DNA of 64,000 nt from Wurfbainia villosa (taxonomy: Eukaryota; Streptophyta; Magnoliopsida; Zingiberales; Zingiberaceae): positions 9,825,647 through 9,889,646 of the forward strand of contig CM045988.1 of NCBI GenBank assembly GCA_025175895.1, read 5' to 3'. This document shows positions 1 to 10,474 of the stretch, one piece after another; the first letter of the stretch is position 1; each line of letters opens with the position of its first letter. The notes under the pieces are model-generated. The model made no database searches and was not told the DNA's origin. It worked only from the letters and a program-made list of their open reading frames with translations. The position numbers and the translations under genes were made by a program.

Positions 1-127
1 TCCAAAATTGAAAAATTTCCATAAATACTTCTAAATTTCCAAAATTAGAAAATTTCCAGAAATACATTATGACTATCGTAAAACCATTTTTACGATTATG
101 TCGAAACACAACACAGGCTCTGATACC
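1..127 (-). mobile_element. Internal fragment and primer-binding site of Copia element A
   Basis: This is the leftmost piece of a minus-strand LTR retrotransposon. The complement of a tRNA-Met-type primer-binding site (GCTCTGATACC) lies at 117-127, directly beside the A-type LTR that starts near 128. The LTR to the right is therefore the element's 5' LTR, and the rest of the element lies beyond the window edge. Positions 1-60 contain two imperfect copies of a 33-bp AT-rich unit. No coding sequence is recognisable. Confidence 0.6.
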
Positions 128-1646
128 TTTGGGTTTACGCAATGTGTGTTCGATCATGTTTCGTAAACATGAGCACAGCGGAAGCAATTAAAATAATAAA
201 TATATATTTATTACAACACACACAACACACGCATGCATATTACAACAAGTGTAGACATAACCGTAAATTAAAATTTACAATAAAAAAAAATTATCTACGT
301 TATACCTTTCGTATGACGTGTAGCGGGAACGACATCAACCGGAACGATCCTCGTAAGAATCGTCTCTATCCGTATCCACGCCGAGCTCCTCGGGATGACT
401 TCGCTAAGTCACGAGCTTCGTCTTCGTACGGGTTACTAGCCTCGTGTTGAAAATGACGTGATCGAGAGATGATCACGATCCGAATCCAAATTCGGATCCT
501 AAAACGAGTTCTCAAAACTCGCTTCTCCGGAGAGGTATTCGTCAACCAATTGACGAATCCTTCGTCCCCCACCTCAGAGGATTACCGGAGATCAAATCCC
601 CGGTAAGTTAGGCGCTATCAGAGCACTAACCATCGTCCAAACGACGCTCCGACAACAAAGAAACAAGCTGTCCAGAAAAACTGGACAGCTTTTGGTGGAG
701 GAATAGAGGCCGGCCAAGGAGAGATGGAAGCTCACCTTATCACCGAACCTAGAGGAGATCACCGGAGGGTCGCCGGAGGTTCACCGGCTGAAGCTTGGTC
801 GCCGGCAACAAGTTGACTATTGCACAAAGCCGGCGGCAGCTTAGGGTTGGGCGCCGAAAACTCCAAGGAGGTTGGCGGCAACTAGGTTGGGCGGCCAAAA
901 CTAGATTAGTGTTAGGGTTAGGGTTTAAGCCCTATTTTATAGAGAACTAATTCTCTTAATGGTTAATGGATCATATCCATAAAGCCCGTTAACCCGCTCC
1001 ATTAGGATAAGTTAAAATAAACCAAACCATGATGGTTTATTTTAAGTTAAAACGAACCGAACCAACTTTTGGTTCATTCGTTTAAAATAAACCAAACCCT
1101 TTGGTTTATTCTCCTCCATTGGATTAGAACCAAACCATTTTGGTTCATCCATTACGTCTTCATAAGACCACTACCATCCACGCTTCCATTGCGATCAAAC
1201 AATTTCATGCTCGCTTTATGTTTGGTCCAACCAAACATAGTTTCTCTCGGTCTGAGAATCCCATTCTCAAGCTCGTTTTAAATCCTTTGGATTACACTCG
1301 TTGTGCGTGTGACCAAATAGGTTCTCGGTTTATGTTGGCTGTCTATAATTAACCATTAATTATAGAACGATCATGAGTGGCACCTAGTAGTACATCATGA
1401 TCCCCAATTAACCGAAAAGATCAACGGTTGATCCAGAACTATTTCTGAAACCCTTCAGTAGCTCGAATGAATCGTGCCCCATTCCCTTCACTCATCTTAT
1501 ACCCACTTGGTTCAGGACATGGTCTATTGTGTCAGTCCCCACTAGGCTGACTACGTCACACCTAGCCCAAGTATCATTTCCTCGTCCTACGGATTCTAGT
1601 TACTCCACATGTATCGAAGAGTACCTTACTCTAAACATGTAATGCT
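128..1646 (-). mobile_element. LTR of Copia element A, part 1 (interrupted by element B)
   Basis: This segment matches 23,190-24,710, and 7,163-7,851 continues the match to 25,382. Together the two parts make a 2.2-kb LTR that was split by the insertion of element B at 1,647. The inner end abuts the primer-binding-site complement at 117-127, and the outer end at 7,851 is a CTAACA-type terminus. The LTR contains a stretch rich in AAACCAAACC and GGTTTATT around 1,015-1,145. No protein is encoded; short ORFs here are shared by both LTR copies and look incidental. Confidence 0.75.
1642..1646. repeat. Target-site duplication of element B (ATGCT)
   Basis: ATGCT at 1,642-1,646 is repeated at 7,163-7,167, just outside the TG...CA ends of element B. 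The undisrupted site can be read in the related LTR near 24,693, where ATGCT occurs once. Confidence 0.9.
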
Positions 1647-2816
1647 TGTAGGGGATCGATATGGCCGGCTAGAGGGGGGGTGAATAGCCCTTTTCGTTTG
1701 GATGGCGGTATTTTGCTCGTCTACAAAACGTTAGCGCAAGCGGAATATACAAATATAAATAAAGACAAGCAAAATAGAAACAAGCAATACAAACACCGAG
1801 ATATAACGTGGTTCACGGCTACGCCGCTAATCCACGGTCCGATTCGTCCACGGTGAATCACTCCGCCAAAACCAATCACTATCGGTCTCTCCTTTGCACA
1901 AAGCTAGGTGGAGGTAACCTTTACAACCAAGATCACTCTTCTTACAATAGGATTGAAGTAAAGACAAGTAAGAAGAGTTTAGAGCTTGTGGGGCACTAGG
2001 AAGATTGTTTGGAACTTAAGCATTAACCTCTCAAAGGCTCACACCCTCTCTTTTTATAGAGAGGGCTAACTTCTTCCCGTTGGCCGCCATCGATCACGCC
2101 CATGGCGCGATCATTGCCACTAATCTAGCCTCCGAACACGTCGGATGTCGGCGTTGTTGTCCAAGCGGAACTCTTGGCGGTCATTCGCCGGACTCACACG
2201 ATCACGACTTCGTAGTCGATCGCCTTCGGCCCAGCTCGCTCAAAACCCTATTGAACGATCATTGCGCCTTGTGTCTGGTTAATCTCGCGATCGGCGCGCG
2301 TGGCGATCGCCACAAACCGGGCCGATCGATCGTATACCAATCGAGCTTACTCGACTGAGCGTAGCCGATCGCCATGACATGCGGATCGGCGTGTCGAAAA
2401 CCCATCAGACACTTGGCCAAATGGGCAAGTTTCACCAAAGAGCTAACCGTACCCGGGTTACAATCGCTCCTCTCATTTCTGAGTCCTCGCCGGTTCTCTT
2501 CGCGTTCTCGGCCACGTCCTCCTGCGATCAGCGACGGCTGCAATGCTCCTTCGCGTCTTGCCTCAAGTCTACTTCCTCGGCTTCACTCCAAGCTTCTTCG
2601 TCCGGTCCCTCGGATGCTCCAAGCGCACGGCTTCCGCAAAGCTATCCTTCACCGACTCAAGGCACGAGTCATGAGATGTGAAACTCGCCACGGCTCCATG
2701 TGCGAATTACTAAGTCCTGCACGACTTCAACGCACATATCACATCAACATATCAAACTAACTTAAACCCTTTGCCACACCATCAAAACCATATCACGGCA
2801 AGAGATTGCCCTAACA
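1647..2816 (-). repeat. 3' LTR of element B
   Basis: Near-copy of 5,985-7,162 with several small indels. Its end next to the TSD carries the CTAGAGGGGGGG-TGAATAGC box that recurs in the LTRs of elements B, C, C' and D. Confidence 0.88.
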
Positions 2817-4171
2817 ATCTCCCCCTTTTTGATGTGTGGCAATCCGTTTAAGTTAGGTAAAAACATTTGATATAAATTCTAAGGTAAGAAAGCATGTAAA
2901 GATAAACATGATATAGCAACATGCAACTCCCCCTTAATCCATGAAACTCTCCATGTAAATTTTCTCCCCCTATCATATATTTCTCCCCCTATCATATATT
3001 TCTCCCCCTAAAGTGATTAACTTAAACATACTTATTTCTCCCCCTTTGACACCATCAAAAAGATTAACACTAAGTTATAAGCTCATGGCATCAAGTATAA
3101 TGGAGGGAAAAATATGTCAAGTTGATTTAAAAATTGGGTACCATTTGTTGATGGCATCAAGTATATTTCTACCACTTGTAGGAGGTTTACAAACTGAATT
3201 CGGCCTTCAATATTCTGATTTACAGGCCACGATCATTGCTATCGATGGCGATCGTGCAATGAATCCATATTTACGATATTGAATTTGAAATGCATTATAA
3301 ATTCCAGAAAATTCTAAAAATCATGAAATTTGGGGAACATATTTCTTTTAAGTATATCTATCAAGGAAAAATAGTTTTTCATGAAAACTCATTATATTTT
3401 CTTGTTTTTGCCAAAAATCCAAAAGTTCTAAAAACCACTAGGTTTTTGATCATTCTAGTATCCATTTTAGCACCTAGTTTTGCATCCAATTGTTTCAAAA
3501 CATGAATACATGTATTTTAAGGTAAGAAATTGTTTTGAAAACATTAGAAATATCCAACCATGATCTTTGGGCAATATGTCTATTAATTAAACATAAGCCT
3601 TCCCCATGATTGGTCTATTATTGATATTTTGATACTTTAAATGACCATCTAAATGCCATAGGCATTAGTGGACATTTGTATCATCCTAACATCTCACCCA
3701 TGCTAAGTTTGCAATCAAGTTAGCCTATAGTGAGTGTGAGATGCATCCTAGGGGGTATTTGTATATACTTAACCAATATATTCATGCAATTCTATCAAGG
3801 TTAAGTGTCAATCTAACAACCTACATGATCATAATGATATATATGATTTAATTTCACATTATGACCATGAAATACATGTTTTCATCAAATTATAACCATG
3901 CATTAGGCATTATATGATGATAATAAATAAGTTATCACCTAAAGCATGATTTAAACCTATTTTTCATGATAATGTGCCCAATATCAAAATCATAAATCAT
4001 GATTACACATATACATAGCAATTGCATTAATCATCATGATTTAAGCATTATTACCTATTTATGGGCACGTTATCATCACCCAACACTATCTAAAAATGTT
4101 GTCCCGTCATCCTAAGTCAACCAAAATATGATATAGATTAGGTTCATATGGTTGACTACCCTAGGGGTTTT
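2817..4171. other. Non-coding interior of element B between gag and 3' LTR
   Basis: This AT-rich stretch lies downstream of gag in element orientation, where an autonomous element would carry pol. No pol motif or long ORF is present. Near 2,960-3,050 a TTTCTCCCCCT motif repeats four times next to the polypurine tract. Confidence 0.6.
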
Positions 4172-5920
4172 CTAACCCTTAAGGATGGATTTTGGAACCC
4201 AAAATAGATTTTTGCCTATGGGGTTCACTAGAAATTCCTTGGGGATCCATTTCTTAGCTATTACTTTATTTTTGTCTTGTCCCCTAGCTATTAGGCATCT
4301 ATAGGTCTTCTCATTTTTCTTCTCTTTATATCCTAGGCCCTTCTTGTTAAAACTTGCCCTTTGGCTCCCTATGATCATATTCAAGGTGTTGGAGCCAATT
4401 GTGAATTTTCCTAGGGCTTTGGTTAAATAATCTACCTTTTCCCTTAATGCCCTATTTTCCTCTATGCATGCATCACTAACATCTAAAGGCACATAATTAT
4501 CATGTGAGCATGCATCATCATGGCAAGAAGAAGTATCATTATTATTTAAGCATGCATTTTCTAACTTATTTTCTAAGTCTTTAATTTGATTAAGCATGCT
4601 TTTATTTTTCTTTTTCATTCCAAATAAGTCCTTAGTTAAACTAGAAATTAAGGAAACTATTTTACTAGGAGAAGCTTTCGTTACCATAGTTTCCATATCT
4701 TCTTCTTCTTCTTCGGATGATGAGGAGGAGGATGATGTGGAGGAGGCTCCCCCTTCACTTGAGCTCTCTCCTCTTGTGCTTGATCCTTCATTTTCGGAGG
4801 AGGAGCAATCCAAGTCATCAAAGGCCATCAAGGCCAAATTGGCGACAAAGGCATTCTCCTCATCCGATGATGAGGAGGAGGATGAGGAAGGATCATCCCA
4901 TGTCTTGGCCTTGAATGCTTTGGCCTTCCCCTTTTCTTTTGTCTTCTTCTCCTCTTCCTTCTTTTTCTTGCTCCCCTTTTTCTTCTTCTTTTCTTCTTTC
5001 TTTTTCCTCTCTTCCTTGCTCTTGTTTAGGAGAGGACAATTGTCCCTTATGTGTCCCTCTCCTTGGCAATTGTAGCATATCACCTTCCCCCTTGGTCTTC
5101 TATTCCTATCATTAGATTTATCAAATCTAAAATTCTTAAATGCACGTCTTACCTTCCTTACCATGTAGGCTTCTTCCGTGCTATCCATGGAGGAGGAAGA
5201 CGCTTCATCATCGGAGGAGGAGGGGATCTCTATCTTCTTCTTCCCCTTGTTTGCCAACAATGCTACTCCTCTTGAGGGTTGAATTCTTGGCTCTTCTTGA
5301 ATTCCTTCAAGCCTCGTTTCGTGAAGCTCCATTGTTGAGAAGAACTCCTCCAAAGTGCTCACTTCTAAATTCTTGGAGATGTAGAAAGAGTCCACCATGG
5401 AGCTCCACTTTGAGGACCGGGGAAAGGCATCTATGGCCTTCATGAGCATGTCCCGGTTTAATAGCTTCTCACCTACACTTGTTAGCCCAATTAAAATTTC
5501 TTTAAACATAGAATGTAGTGAAGTTACCTTTTCTCCCTTTTCTAGTTTTATATTGGATAGTTGGGAGCGGAGGAGATCTCTCCTTGCTAGCTTGGCCTCG
5601 GATGTGCCTTCATGGAGTTCTATAAGCTTCTCCCACATCTCCTTGGCGCTAGCACATTCTCCGATCCGGTTGATCTCTTGTTGAGGGAGCACATTGTAGA
5701 GATGGTGCTTGGCTTTGGAGTTTGCAAGGTGCTCCTCTCTTTGCCTCTTGGTCCACCTAGATTTCTCTATTGGCTTCCCCTCTTCATCCCTAGGCAAAAC
5801 GAAACCGGATTCCATTGTAATCATTATATCAAAATCCGTTTCGAAAAATACCTCCATTCGCTTCTTCCACCAAGCGAATTCTCCTTCAAACTTCGGAGGA
5901 TGGATGTTGGAGCCGGCCAT
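4172..5920 (-). CDS. gag: Gag protein of element B, apparently intact
   Basis: A 582-codon ORF on the minus strand, starting at the ATG at 5,920. The frame is open upstream to the primer site, but that part has no ATG. The N-terminus has the HPPKFEGEFAWWKKRMEVFF signature of Copia gag (DUF4219/UBN2 family), and that domain covers about residues 1-200. A CCHC zinc knuckle (CYNCQGEGHIRDNC) lies near residue 280. It is followed by a lysine-rich run, serine/glutamate-rich acidic runs, a coiled-coil segment, and a C-terminal block ending in WVPKS. Gag would form the particle and bind the element's RNA. The absence of frameshifts suggests recent activity. A related but broken gag lies at 15,069-16,441. 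Confidence 0.85.
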   Translation of the reverse strand: MAGSNIHPPKFEGEFAWWKKRMEVFFETDFDIMITMESGFVLPRDEEGKPIEKSRWTKRQREEHLANSKAKHHLYNVLPQQEINRIGECASAKEMWEKLIELHEGTSEAKLARRDLLRSQLSNIKLEKGEKVTSLHSMFKEILIGLTSVGEKLLNRDMLMKAIDAFPRSSKWSSMVDSFYISKNLEVSTLEEFFSTMELHETRLEGIQEEPRIQPSRGVALLANKGKKKIEIPSSSDDEASSSSMDSTEEAYMVRKVRRAFKNFRFDKSNDRNRRPRGKVICYNCQGEGHIRDNCPLLNKSKEERKKKEEKKKKKGSKKKKEEEKKTKEKGKAKAFKAKTWDDPSSSSSSSSDEENAFVANLALMAFDDLDCSSSENEGSSTRGESSSEGGASSTSSSSSSSEEEEEDMETMVTKASPSKIVSLISSLTKDLFGMKKKNKSMLNQIKDLENKLENACLNNNDTSSCHDDACSHDNYVPLDVSDACIEENRALREKVDYLTKALGKFTIGSNTLNMIIGSQRASFNKKGLGYKEKKNEKTYRCLIARGQDKNKVIAKKWIPKEFLVNPIGKNLFWVPKSILKG

Positions 5921-5970
5921 TTTTGATGTAGGGCTTGTTGCGGCGGTTAGTCCGGTGACAAGCAACCTCG

Positions 5971-5982
5971 GCTCTGATACCA
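5971..5982 (-). promoter_or_regulatory. Primer-binding site of element B
   Basis: GCTCTGATACCA is the complement of TGGTATCAGAGC, the usual Copia site for priming by initiator tRNA-Met. It lies two bases from the 5' LTR at 5,985 and fixes the element's orientation as minus. Confidence 0.85.
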
Positions 5983-5984
5983 CT

Positions 5985-7162
5985 TGTAGGGGATCGATAT
6001 GGCCGGCTAGAGGGGGGTGAATAGCCCTTTTCGTTTGGATGGAGGTATTTTGCTCGTCTACAAAGCGTTAGCAAATATACAAATATGAATAAAGACAAGC
6101 AAAATATAAACAAGCAATACAAACACCGAGATATAACGTGGTTCACGGCTACGCCGCTAATCCACGGTCCGATTCGTCCACGGTGAATCACTCCGCAAAA
6201 ACCAATCACTATCGGTCTCTCCTTTGCACAAAGCTAGGTGGAGGTAACCTTTACAACCAAGATCACTCTTCTTACAATAGGATTGAAGTAAAGATGAGTA
6301 AGAAGAGTTTAGAGCTTTGGGGCACTAGGAAGATTGTTTGGAACTTAAGCATTAACCTCTCAGGCTCACACCCTCTCTTTTTATAGAGAGGGCTAACTTC
6401 TTCCGTTGGCGCCATCGATCATTGCCGCCATGGCGGCCGTCATTCCTATAACGGCCTCCGAACACGTCGGATGTCGGCCGTTGTTGTCCAAGCGGAACTC
6501 TTGGCGATCATTGCTGGACCTCACCACGATCACTGCGACCGTCGTCGGCCCCCGATCGGCTACGAGCGGTTCTGTGGCTAAAACCCTATTGACCGATCGT
6601 CTTCTTGATCGCCTCATCGATCTTTCGCTAAGCGATGGCGATCATTCGCCGCCACAAACCGATCCGTATACCGGTCGAGCTTACTCGACTGAGCGGGGCG
6701 ATCGCATGACATGGCGCGATCGGGTGTCGAAAAACCCATCCGACACTTGGCCAAAATGGCCAAGTTTCACCTAAGAGCTACCCTTCCTGGGTTACAATCC
6801 CTCACTCTCATTTCTGAGTCCTCGCCTTGAAGTTCTCTTCGTTCGCTCGGCCACGTCCTCGGCATCGAGCGCCGGCTCTGCAATGCTCCTTCGCGTCTCT
6901 TGCCTCGAAGTCTACTTCCTCCGGCTTCACTCCAAGCTTCTCGTCCGGCGGTCCCTCGGATGCTCCAAGCGCACGGCTTCCGCAAAGCTATCCTTCACCG
7001 ACTCAAGGCATGAGTCATGAGATGTGAAACTCGCCACGGCTCCATGTGCGAATTACTAAGTCCTGCACGACTTCAACGCACATATCACATCAACATATCA
7101 AACTAACTTAAACCCTTTGCCACACCATCAAAACCATATCACGGCAAGAGATTGCCCTAACA
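5985..7162 (-). repeat. 5' LTR of element B
   Basis: 1,178-bp LTR with TGTAGG...CTAACA ends on the plus strand. It contains the conserved GTGAATAGC box near 6,017-6,026 and would supply promoter and polyadenylation signals. Short ORFs shared with 1,647-2,816 are LTR sequence, not genes. Confidence 0.88.
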
Positions 7163-7851
7163 ATGCTTTGGCCAAAGACTTTAGTAACAATCCGACGAGA
7201 GGCCATGGGTATACATCTCCTCGCAAGGAGTGGTGAATCCTTTATAGCCTATTCAAACACCTTCGATCATTTCGACTTATACCCAATCATCCCGGGTCCA
7301 CATCTCCTTAGAGATGTTTGCTTAAGATGTCAAAGCATAAGTCTCCATGATCAAGATGACTTGAATACCGCAAGTCAAAGGAACATCGCACTTAAGCCAC
7401 AGTAAGAACTTCATTGACATATCTATATATGCAGAGAACCATATGAAGTCTTACTACTGGTCACTCCAATGAACTAGTTACCATAACTAGCATCCACGAT
7501 TAACTCCGGACATCACAATGTCTCCAAAGTGAGAATCACCGCTTGGATACACCAAGGAGTATACCTCGTGCTAGTCTCGGCGAATTGATGGTGTCCAAAT
7601 CCATCAATTCATCGACTAGGGATAATTCCGATACATCACAATTACACATGTAGAGATACTCACTAGTTGTGATCCAATCACAAATTCTCTCATGATGTGA
7701 ATCGCATCGTGGACATTCAGTAAATGAGTTTAAGATCCAATCAAATACATGAAACATGTATACTCAAATAGTGAATCTTCATTTATCATATAAATGGTTC
7801 ATACATAAGGCGATTGCCTTAGGACATCTCTCATACATTACTAACACTTCC
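7163..7851 (-). mobile_element. LTR of Copia element A, part 2
   Basis: This continues the A-type LTR after the element B insertion and corresponds to 24,693-25,382 of the solo copy. It ends in ATTACTAACA at 7,851, the outer terminus of the element's 5' LTR. The expected TSD partner lies outside the window. Confidence 0.75.
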
Positions 7852-8023
7852 TCACCGAAACCCTAAGCTCCCCCTCTTCCATTTTCCGAAAACCAACCAA
7901 GCAAGAAGAGGGCTCTAGTCTTGGCATCACTTAGGGTGTTTCCAACTATTAAACAAAGTGAAGGATGTAAGTATCCCCTCATCTGCAGTCAAGTTGCTTC
8001 GGTTGATGGTTGTTAAGAAATTT

Positions 8024-8633
8024 CTTCATGAAACTTTCGGCCAACACCCCATACATGCTTCCCATGATTGTCCATGCTTTGTTTTATATGAATATGATGA
8101 TAACATGTTTCTAGATAGGCTTGGTTTAAGGGTTTGATCTTTAAGCTTCATGAAACTTTCGGCCAACACCCTATACATGCTTCCCATGATTGTCCATGCT
8201 TTGTTTTGTATGAATATGATGATAACATGTTTCTAGATAGGCTTGGTTTAAGGGTTTGATCTTCAAGCTTCATGGAACTTTCGGCCAACACCCTATACAT
8301 GCTTCCCATGATTGTCCATGCTTTGTTTTGTATGAATATGATGATAACATGTTTCTAGATAGGCTTGGTTTAAGGGTTTGATCTTCAAGCTTCATGGAAC
8401 TTTCGGCCAACACCCTATACATGCTTCCCATGATTGTCCATGCTTTGTTTTGTATGAATATGATGATAACATGTTTCTAGATAGGCTTGGTTTAAGGGTT
8501 TGATCTTCAAGCTTCATGAAACTTTCGGCCAACACCCTATACATGCTTCCCATGATTGTCCATGCTATGTTTTGTAGGATTATGATGATAACAGGTTTCT
8601 AGATAGGCTTGGTTTAGGTGTTTGATCTTTAAG
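8024..8633. repeat. Tandem array, five 122-bp units
   Basis: Units begin at 8,024, 8,146, 8,268, 8,390 and 8,512 at the motif CTTCATG(A/G)AACTTTCGG, an exact 122-bp period. A diverged sixth unit starts at 8,634 and a further weak one near 8,776. Adjacent units differ by a few bases only. There is no ORF through the array. Confidence 0.9.
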
Positions 8634-9280
8634 CCTCTTGAAACTTTCGACCAATAACCATTTAGGCTCCTAATGTATTTCTATGTTATGATCTATATGT
8701 AGTTATGTTATGTTTTGAATGTAGATGAAGATATTATGTTGATAGCTAAGCTAGATTCAAGTGTTGGATTTTTAAGCCTCTTGAAACTCTCGGCCAAGAC
8801 CTATTTAGGCCCCTAAGGGCCTTCCATGCCATGATCTATATGTGATGGAATTAACATGTGGTTAGTTAGATCTTGTACAAGTTGTTTAGGGTTTAAAATT
8901 TTGTGAGAACCCCATGAAGTTTAGATCACACCATGTTATGCTTGTTCATGATGTTTATGTCATACTCTATATGTGTGTGATGTTAGTATGATGTTAAGTA
9001 GACCTTGCACAAGTTGTTTAGCATGTAAACTCCCAAGAACCCTCCCTTGGGGTTTCGGCCAGCCCATGTACATGTCCTCTACTAAGTCCTCCATGCCATG
9101 CTACATGTAGAAAAAGATGCAAATATGATGTTAGTTAGATTTTATGATAGCATGATTGGTTGATGTCACTACCTTATGTCCATATTAATTGTATGAATGT
9201 ATGATTATGTTCTGCTTATTGTCATGTTAATTGTATGAATGTATGATTATGTTATGCTCATTGACATGTTAATTGTATGA

Positions 9281-9530
9281 GTGTATGATATGTCATAAAG
9301 AAGGAACATGATATGTTGTGTAAAGAAATATGATATGTTATAAAGAAGGAACATGATATGATATGATATGAAAAGAAATATGATATGTTATGAAGAAGGA
9401 AACATGATATGTTATAAAGAAGGAACATGAGATGTTATGAAAAGAAATATGATATGTTATGAAGAAGGAACACGATATGTTATGAAAAGAAATGTGATAT
9501 GTTATGATAAGGAACATGATATGCTATTTT
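9281..9530. repeat. Short AT-rich tandem repeats (GATATGTTAT / GAAGGAACAT)
   Basis: Irregular repeats, roughly 20-45 bp, alternate GATATGTTAT with AAGAAGGAACAT and AAAAGAAAT. They are non-coding; the short plus-strand ORF that crosses them (9,437-9,661) is a by-product of the repeat. Confidence 0.7.
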
Positions 9531-10474
9531 ACTTTTTGCATGGCTTGTACCGGACCCTAATAAGGTCCAAGGGATGGGCTCCTACATGCCCCTGGGTCGA
9601 CGGTCGTAGTATAGACCCAGTACGGGATGGGCTCCCAGATGCCCTAGGTCGACGGTCATAAGTACGGGCTTAGGATGGGCTTCTATGTTATGTTGCCCCT
9701 AGCCCGACGGACATAGTATGGGCCTAGTACTCTAGTAGGTTCGGGATTAGCTACCTCAGGTCTATTAGGGATGCGCGCTATGGTGATGATGTATGTGGTA
9801 CAATGTCGGACCCAATATGTTAAGATTATGTTTAAGTACCTATAAGATATATGTTTTCAAAGAGCATCTTGCATATACCCTTATTTCATGTCCAAGTGAT
9901 TATGATGTTTATATGAATGCTATGCTTATATGTTCTTGTATGTTTATATGTTCTTGTATGTTTATATGAATGCTATGCTTATATTTCTTGTATGTTTATA
10001 TGAATGCTATGCTGTTATGTTCTTGTATGTTTATATGCATGCTATGCTCATATGTCCTTAAAAGATCATGTTACTACTCTATGTCTAATTCTCGATGTAT
10101 GGTTTATGTGAGTAGGAAAGGATCTTACTAAGTCTATGTGTTTATAGTTTTATGTTCCCTTGTACTACAGATAAGGGTAAAGAATGACTAAACTAAAGGG
10201 AGCAGCAGGAGGGGCAAAGTGTGTGTGGTAGTGGCATTGCGGAGGAGATCTATTTATGTTTCCCATACTTATGCATGTTTTCTTTTAAGTTGAATGTCAT
10301 GAACTTGAACTAAGTACTTATGAAATGATGATGCATGCTTATGTTTAAAAGAAAGAAAGAAAGAAAAAAGTTTAAAGTCTTCCGCTGTAAGAAGTATATA
10401 GTCTTCCGCTGTAAATGCATGTATGTATGATCGCGTCGCGCCGCCCTTCCAACCCCTGGAAAGGGCGGGCGTGA

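Larger units (their letters stand above)
1647..7162 (-). mobile_element. Element B: gag-only Copia-like LTR element (TR-GAG type)
   Basis: This is a complete minus-strand LTR element. The 5' LTR is 5,985-7,162 (1,178 bp) and the 3' LTR is 1,647-2,816 (1,170 bp). Both have TGTAGG...CTAACA ends and are flanked by the 5-bp TSD ATGCT. The primer-site complement is at 5,971-5,982, two bases from the LTR, and a polypurine tract (seen as CTCCCCC on the plus strand) starts near 2,819. The 3.2-kb interior holds only a gag gene; no protease, integrase, reverse transcriptase or RNase H motif was found. This matches the non-autonomous class named TR-GAG, which would depend on enzymes from a related Copia element. 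It is nested in the LTR of element A. Confidence 0.88.
7852..10474. mobile_element. LTR-like repetitive segment, family uncertain (possibly Gypsy)
   Basis: This 2.6-kb stretch is non-coding and full of tandem repeats. It lies between the outer end of element A and the L1 LINE. Its right end is GGGCGTGACA at 10,465-10,474, which reads TGTCACGCCC on the minus strand. Many plant Gypsy LTRs end this way, so I infer a Gypsy LTR into which element A inserted. The start of the LTR and any TSD cannot be seen. It holds a 122-bp tandem array (8,024-8,633), shorter AT-rich repeats (9,281-9,530 and 9,900-10,060) and a diverged triplicate of a GGATGGGCTCC-containing unit (9,560-9,720). Confidence 0.4.

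Noticed and set aside
1069..1352. ORFs MVHSFKINQ... shared with 24,121-24,405
   Set aside because: They are identical LTR segments read in both copies, with no start context or protein similarity.
2080..2760. Overlapping ORFs of 90-130 codons in both directions
   Set aside because: They are GC-richer LTR sequence of element B, and the other LTR does not keep the same frames.
4596..5275. Several plus-strand ORFs with serine, leucine and phenylalanine runs
   Set aside because: They are the antisense of the lysine- and serine/glutamate-rich part of the element B gag.
5971..5982. tRNA gene
   Set aside because: The match to tRNA-Met is only the 12-base primer-binding site; no cloverleaf surrounds it.
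8024..8633. CRISPR-like array
   Set aside because: The 122-bp units are directly adjacent with no unique spacers, and this is a plant sequence.
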